NCBI GenBank assembly: GCA_027592785.1
Contig: JAQCLD010000032.1
Location: 1 to 40,180, forward strand
DNA length: 40,180 bases
Direction: 5' to 3'
Source of the DNA: Acidobacteriota bacterium
GTDB taxonomy: Bacteria > Acidobacteriota > Terriglobia > Bryobacterales > UBA6623
Shown here one piece after another: positions 36,091 through 40,180 of the stretch (within the stretch, counting starts at the first letter, position 1; every line of letters starts with the position of its first letter). A program made the position numbers and the translations under genes. The notes beneath the pieces were generated by a model. That model ran no database searches and was not told where the DNA came from. It saw only the letters and a list, made by a program, of their open reading frames with translations.

Positions 36091-38745
36091 CTAGTTCTGG
36101 CCGTGGGGGACTTCGACGGTCGCCGATCCTTGGGTCGTATTCTCGGAGCCGTCCTCCACTGCGTAGGTCGCCGTGTACGTGCGGCCGTCTCCCAACCCGG
36201 AGCGTTCGGCGCGGACTCGGAAGCTCGTATCGGCAGTAAATGCATCGACATCTTGGATGTCGTTAGGGAAGTCGCCGTCGCCAGTTCCCTCGTCGGGCTC
36301 ATCGCTGTCGACGCTCAAGAGCGTGAACCCGGTGACCGGACAGTTGTCCTGAACGGTGACGTTGGCATTGACGGTGCGCATCTTGTGGTTCGGCGGCCAG
36401 ATGACGTTGGGAGATAGTTCGACGTCGATTGTCGGCGGCGTATTGTCGAATACCGCAACGTCGTAAGGCGCTTGCTCCTCGAGCGTGCAGCCGTCGGCTA
36501 CGGTGATGAGCGCACGGGCGATTGCTGGGCTGCTAGTGAGATCCGAAACCAAGGCGCTGTCGGTCACGGTGACGGTCTGCGGATCGACTTGGTTCGCCTG
36601 GAACGTGCCGTTCGATATCGTTCCGATATCGCCGAACACGCTGAATTCGACATCGACGGTCGCAGCCGAAACGGAGCATTGATCAGTGACGGTTGCGGAG
36701 AATGCAAGCGTGTATTCGCAGGCGTCGTCGACTTCGCCCTCTGGGAACTCGGGACCGTCGAAGACGACTTCCGGGGGATCGGCTGCGATAGCGAAGTCGT
36801 TATCGGAGACGTCGAAGAAAATGTTGCCGTCTCCTTCGGCCCGCAGCCGCGCAGCAGTCGAAGCAAGGCAAGGAACGGAGAAGTCTTCGCTCCCATCGTT
36901 CGGAACCGCCGAGGCCAAGGTCTGCGGGAACGTGAGACCGGAGTCGGTAGAAAGGAGTAGATTGGCGTTAGGCGCGATGCTGCCGCCGCCGACTGTCCAG
37001 GTCGCTGTCTTCGTGCAGCCTGCGTTGAGCGTTTCGCCGCCATTCGGAGACGTCAGGAAGAAGGGAGTGCCGACGACGTTGACGATGGCAGTGTCGTAGT
37101 CGACGCCCCCGCCTGCTGGTAGGTTATCCCGGGCGGTGAAGCGAAACGTCATCGTCCGGTCGGCCTGCGGCAGCAACTCGCCAAGAGTAGTCGTACCGCT
37201 TAAGATGTCGCTGATCTGCGGGAAGGTCCGGGACGGACTGGAGCTAGGCGGAAAGGATCGGAACAGTGGATTGTCGCCATTGTCGAACAGCGGAGATATC
37301 TGGAACGGAGCGACGTCGTGTTGTTCCCAAACGTAGGTGAGAGAGTCACCGTCGGGGTCCGTGGCTGAGCCCGCAAGAGTGAAGGGAGTGTTTGCTGGAA
37401 TCGTGTAGTCGGGGCCGGCGTTGACGGCTGGCGCCGAGTTGCCGGTGTTTTGCACTTGCGCGCACGAATTGCCGTTGCCGCTGACGGAGTAGTTCACGAT
37501 TTGGTCGTAGCTGTGAGTGTGGAAGTAGGGATCGACCGGGCCTCCTGTAATGTTGTCACCGCCGCACGTGCCGGGGTAGGCCATGATGGTGGTGCCGCTT
37601 CGCGGCTCGAACGCGTTCGCCTGGCTGAATTGGCCCGCAGTGCAGTTGCCTTGCGTTCCGCTCCAGCTGTGGCCGGCGCTGAATTGATGGCCAATTTCGT
37701 GGGTTACGAGGCGGTAACCGCCAAACCCGGTTTCGGTAGCTGGGTCGGCGGCGACATTGAGGCCGCTGGCGCCGAGGGCCTTGCTCCCGTCTACGCAGAC
37801 GACGCTGCCGGCTGCGTTGCCGCCTCCCGGGCTGGTGCCCAACACGTGACCGATATCGTAGTCGCCATCGTCGAGAATGCCGTCGATAAAAGCTTGGTTC
37901 TCCACTCGCATCGTAGCCGGCACCGAATTAGTGAAGTCGGTCGGGTCCTGAGAGAACAGCTGGTCGGTTTCGGGGATGAGGACGAATCGAATTGAGACTT
38001 CGGACTCGTAGATCGCGTTGACGCGGCTGAATACCGTATTGATTGAAGCGAGGATGTCGACGTCGTTGTTGCCGCGGGCCTGGTAGTACTCGGCCGTCGT
38101 AGCGACGGCCAACTCGTAGATGCGCAGTTGGGAACCAGACGCCAGGTCAGCGACAAGCGGAAGATCCTCGACGAGTTTCTGAAAGACTGCTTCATCGAGC
38201 GCGCCGCAAGCGAAGGGTTCGACGGTAGCGCTTGCATAGCTGCTGGAGTAATACGGATGTCCCCCGGACGGGTTGATCTCGATTGCCCCTTCGGGCGAGA
38301 GGATCAAAGCGTGCATGTGTCGCCCGTTACGCCCTAGACGGCCTTGCAAGGCCGTGTTGTTAACGCCCGCGAGCCGATAGTCACGAATGGATGGGTAGCG
38401 GACCGCCAGCGCCGGAGCCATGATTGGCGACTCCTCGATTCGAAAGAGCTCGAAGGTGCCGTCGGGCATGGGCAGGGAGAGCAGCGTTCGAGACGGTCGA
38501 CTGAATTGGAGGTCTTCGAGGGGCGTATCGAGCAGGACTTGATCTAGGCGGGCGTCGTTGATTTGGTAGCGCGCCGGGGCCGCCGCAAGTTCGGCTGTAG
38601 CGCCCGCGTTCTCGACCGCCTGCCAAAGGTCATCGACGACTGACGGATTTTGAGCGCTGGCCGGCATGGCGAAGGCGACCCAACTCGCGGCCGCAACGAG
38701 AATTACGGTGGGATTAATGCAATTTAAGCGGAGACCTAGACGCAT
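36091..38745 (-). CDS. Large secreted reprolysin-like metalloprotease
   Basis: An 884-residue exported zinc protease. The signal peptide is residues 1-30 (INPTVILVAAASWVAFAMPA). The propeptide-like region runs to about 195, and the catalytic domain (about 200-410) has HEIGHQFSAGH, giving His349, Glu350, His353 and His359, as in metzincins; TIMAYPGTC is the expected Met-turn. The C-terminal half has a PKD/Ig-like module (AGPDYTIPANTPFTLAGSAT) and further beta-sandwich repeats. The frame is open 97 codons upstream, but the ATG at 38745 has GAGG 9 nt before it and starts the signal. It likely degrades extracellular protein. Confidence 0.88.
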   Translation of the reverse strand: MRLGLRLNCINPTVILVAAASWVAFAMPASAQNPSVVDDLWQAVENAGATAELAAAPARYQINDARLDQVLLDTPLEDLQFSRPSRTLLSLPMPDGTFELFRIEESPIMAPALAVRYPSIRDYRLAGVNNTALQGRLGRNGRHMHALILSPEGAIEINPSGGHPYYSSSYASATVEPFACGALDEAVFQKLVEDLPLVADLASGSQLRIYELAVATTAEYYQARGNNDVDILASINTVFSRVNAIYESEVSIRFVLIPETDQLFSQDPTDFTNSVPATMRVENQAFIDGILDDGDYDIGHVLGTSPGGGNAAGSVVCVDGSKALGASGLNVAADPATETGFGGYRLVTHEIGHQFSAGHSWSGTQGNCTAGQFSQANAFEPRSGTTIMAYPGTCGGDNITGGPVDPYFHTHSYDQIVNYSVSGNGNSCAQVQNTGNSAPAVNAGPDYTIPANTPFTLAGSATDPDGDSLTYVWEQHDVAPFQISPLFDNGDNPLFRSFPPSSSPSRTFPQISDILSGTTTLGELLPQADRTMTFRFTARDNLPAGGGVDYDTAIVNVVGTPFFLTSPNGGETLNAGCTKTATWTVGGGSIAPNANLLLSTDSGLTFPQTLASAVPNDGSEDFSVPCLASTAARLRAEGDGNIFFDVSDNDFAIAADPPEVVFDGPEFPEGEVDDACEYTLAFSATVTDQCSVSAATVDVEFSVFGDIGTISNGTFQANQVDPQTVTVTDSALVSDLTSSPAIARALITVADGCTLEEQAPYDVAVFDNTPPTIDVELSPNVIWPPNHKMRTVNANVTVQDNCPVTGFTLLSVDSDEPDEGTGDGDFPNDIQDVDAFTADTSFRVRAERSGLGDGRTYTATYAVEDGSENTTQGSATVEVPHGQN

Positions 38746-39255
38746 GATCGATAACCTCAAGCAGCAAACATTGGCAGTTAAGGGCCTCCTCGGAACGTGC
38801 CAGGACGAGGAGCCGGCGATATTGCAGCGACCCCGTCGAAAGGGACGCAACAGTTGTAAGAGAAGATACCCTCTGACGCGGCGTAGGGATACTAGGAGGC
38901 TGCCTAGAAGGGCATGCTGTGCGGCGGTCGGAAAGTAGGCGCGGGCTCTTCCTGGGAGTTCAGCAAGCGGCCTACTCCGTATCCATGAAGTGGTAGCAGA
39001 GCATGGCAGATAGTAGTTTAACCTGCGTAGTATCAATGCTATAGATATGAGTTCATCGATTGTGAGTACGTCTTATGTACGAATTCCGCTGCCGCCCCCG
39101 TTGGCTTGGCTGGCACCGTTTGGGCTTGTCTCAGCGTCACCGGAGCACAGTTCTACCTGTCGTGCCAACGCCCGCACTCTTGAGCGCTTCAGTGCCGCTC
39201 GGTGGCATGCCCCCCGGCCGGAAACCCCAGAGCGTTCAGTAGGTCTCGGCGACGC
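38746..39255. other. Non-coding region with a 5'-leader hairpin
   Basis: About 510 bp without a credible gene. Near the protease start lies an inverted repeat CTCCTCG/CGAGGAG (38786-38812, 13-nt loop) that would fall in the protease mRNA leader. The remainder shows nothing else I can support, until the tRNA remnant. Confidence 0.45.
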
Positions 39256-39305
39256 ACTGCTTCACACGCAGGAGGTCCCCAGTTCGAGTCTGGGCGCGCC
39301 CACCA
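39256..39305 (+). tRNA. 3' half of a tRNA-Val(CAC), partial
   Basis: The anticodon arm (stem ACTGC/GCAGG with one mismatch, loop TTCACAC, anticodon CAC), variable loop, T arm (CCCAG/CTGGG around TTCGAGT), acceptor 3' strand CGCGCCC and ACCA are all present. No D arm or 5' acceptor strand GGGCGCG exists upstream, so this is a non-functional half. Such 3' halves are the usual footprint of integration by tyrosine recombinases into tRNA genes, and an integrase remnant lies 45 bp away. Confidence 0.75.
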
Positions 39306-39349
39306 TTAGAATCAATAGTTTACCGGGTACTTTAGGCCGAAGAGGCCGA

Positions 39350-39750
39350 CTATAGTGGATTTTGTAGACATTGTTTCTGGGATTCGTTGATTGTAGTCGT
39401 TCCAAGCGCACGAACTGCGTCGCGCTTCGCTGCCAGGCGAACATGAGAATAGCGTTCCAGCATCGCCCGTGACATGTGCCCCATGACGGCCAGCATCGTG
39501 GATTCGGCGATTCCGGCTTCAGTCATATTTGTCGCTACGGTGTGGCGCAGGTCGTGAAACCGGCATTCAACTTTCGCCCGCTGCTTCAGTCGTGTCCAAC
39601 CCTTCTTGATCGTCGTGATCGGCCGTGTTGGGTCTGTCGCTTGAGGCGTACCGAAGGGGAAGAGAAAATACTCGTCATCGACTGGACCGAATCGTAACTC
39701 GAACCAGTTTCGATGTTCGACCAGTAGATCGTATAACTCATCGTTCATCG
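39350..39750 (-). pseudogene. Tyrosine integrase, C-terminal half only
   Basis: About 133 residues of a phage/ICE-type tyrosine recombinase catalytic domain. FHDLRHT supplies HxxR, MGHMS the second His, and LERYSHV the nucleophilic Tyr. The N-terminal DNA-binding domain and the first catalytic Arg are missing; the frame breaks at about 39750, where IS21 sequence begins on the other strand. It lies just beyond the tRNA-Val half, consistent with a former integrative element. An ATG exists near the break, but a complete enzyme is not possible. Confidence 0.8.
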
Positions 39751-39752
39751 GC

Positions 39753-40180
39753 ATCGTCTACGACAACACGAAGATCGCCGTGGCGAGGATCCTGGGCGAC
39801 GGTACCCGCAAACGGACGCAGGTCTTCTCCGAGCTGCAGTCGCATTACCTGTTCGCCGATCGTTTCGGGCGGCCGGGCAAGGGCAACGACAAGGGCAAGG
39901 TGGAAGGGTTGGTAGGCTACGCGCGGCGCAACTTCCTAGTGCCGATCCCGCGCTTCGCTGGTTGGGACGAGCTGAACGCTTACCTGGAGCGCAAGTGCGG
40001 CGAGCGCCGAGAACGACGATTACGGCGGCAGTCCGAGACAATCGGCGAGCGTTTCGAGCGCGACCGCCAGGCGTTTCTGCCCCTGCCCGCCGTTGGATAC
40101 GACGCTTGTGACAAGCACACGACGCGGGTGACGTCCTTGTCGCTGGTGCGCTATCGCCTCAACGACTACTCGGTTCCGAC
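39753..40180 (+). mobile_element. istA: IS21-family transposase IstA, partial
   Basis: The frame IVYDNTKIAVARILGDG through FGRPGKGNDKGKVEGLVGYA to YRLNDYSVP matches the C-terminal half of IS21 IstA, including the last catalytic acidic residue region (KGKVEG). It begins abruptly at the integrase break, with no IS terminal repeat, and runs off the window end. The 5' part of istA is missing, so the junction is a recombination or deletion, not an IS end. istB would be expected beyond the window. Confidence 0.85.

Noticed and set aside
38828..38860. GEMM (cyclic di-GMP) riboswitch
   Set aside because: TCGAAAGGGACGCAA on the + strand recalls the aptamer, but the other conserved parts are missing and no + strand gene follows.
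38746..39036. 97-codon N-terminal extension of the metalloprotease
   Set aside because: The signal peptide begins at the ATG at 38745, which has a ribosome site; the extension is not protein-like.
39262..39444. 60-residue ORF ending GAPRLELGTSCV
   Set aside because: It is antisense to the tRNA-Val half; this peptide is a well-known false ORF from tRNA 3' ends.

Overview
The window reads as chromosomal DNA of a moderately GC-rich bacterium, most likely an Acidobacteriota (Bryobacterales/Solibacter-like). The evidence is a gene set typical of that phylum: a two-block FtsX/MacB-type permease of the acidobacterial ADOP class, an ECF sigma factor of the TIGR02999 type followed by a TolB/TPR receptor Ser/Thr kinase, secreted PQQ dehydrogenase, PhyH dioxygenases, and a large secreted carboxypeptidase-regulatory-domain cytochrome. 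The taxonomic call is inference. No rRNA or complete tRNA is present.

Layout. 1-9.3 kb is mostly housekeeping: thiC, a membrane dihaem cytochrome c, a DHH phosphoesterase, a small membrane protein, an exported M24 aminopeptidase, a secreted protein of unknown role, an SPL-type radical SAM protein, cutA, an ftsB-like gene and thiG. 9.3-16.4 kb holds a decaying two-gene HTTM operon, an ADOP permease broken by TGA, a carbohydrate-binding-like lipoprotein followed by a PhyH dioxygenase, an orphan small protein and a GT-B glycosyltransferase. 16.5-21.3 kb is a four-gene minus-strand operon: ECF sigma factor, receptor kinase, an unknown 134-residue protein and a Cys-rich metallopeptidase. 21.4-26.7 kb is an oxidative/exported block: PQQ dehydrogenase with an N-terminal cytochrome, a TIM-barrel isomerase and a haem-bearing propeller-like protein. 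26.9-31.7 kb holds a second PhyH gene, a DUF5666/small membrane protein/response regulator/histidine kinase operon (kinase broken by two TAG codons) and an SDR oxidoreductase. 31.7-38.8 kb has a sulfatase-fold lipoprotein broken by two TAG codons, an Omp85-type protein, a secreted PPC/DUF296 protein and a large secreted metzincin-like protease. The right end (39.2-40.2 kb) is a mobile-DNA scar: a 3' half of a tRNA-Val(CAC), the C-terminal half of a tyrosine integrase, and the C-terminal half of an IS21 IstA fused head-on to it.

Two patterns cut across the genes. First, four genes carry six in-frame stop codons (five TAG, one TGA) and no frameshift was found. TAG also ends many intact genes here, so this looks like recent erosion by point mutation rather than a changed code, though suppression cannot be excluded from sequence. 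Second, many gene starts have a near-consensus -10 hexamer only 6-15 nt upstream of the start codon and no Shine-Dalgarno sequence, which predicts leaderless or almost leaderless mRNAs.
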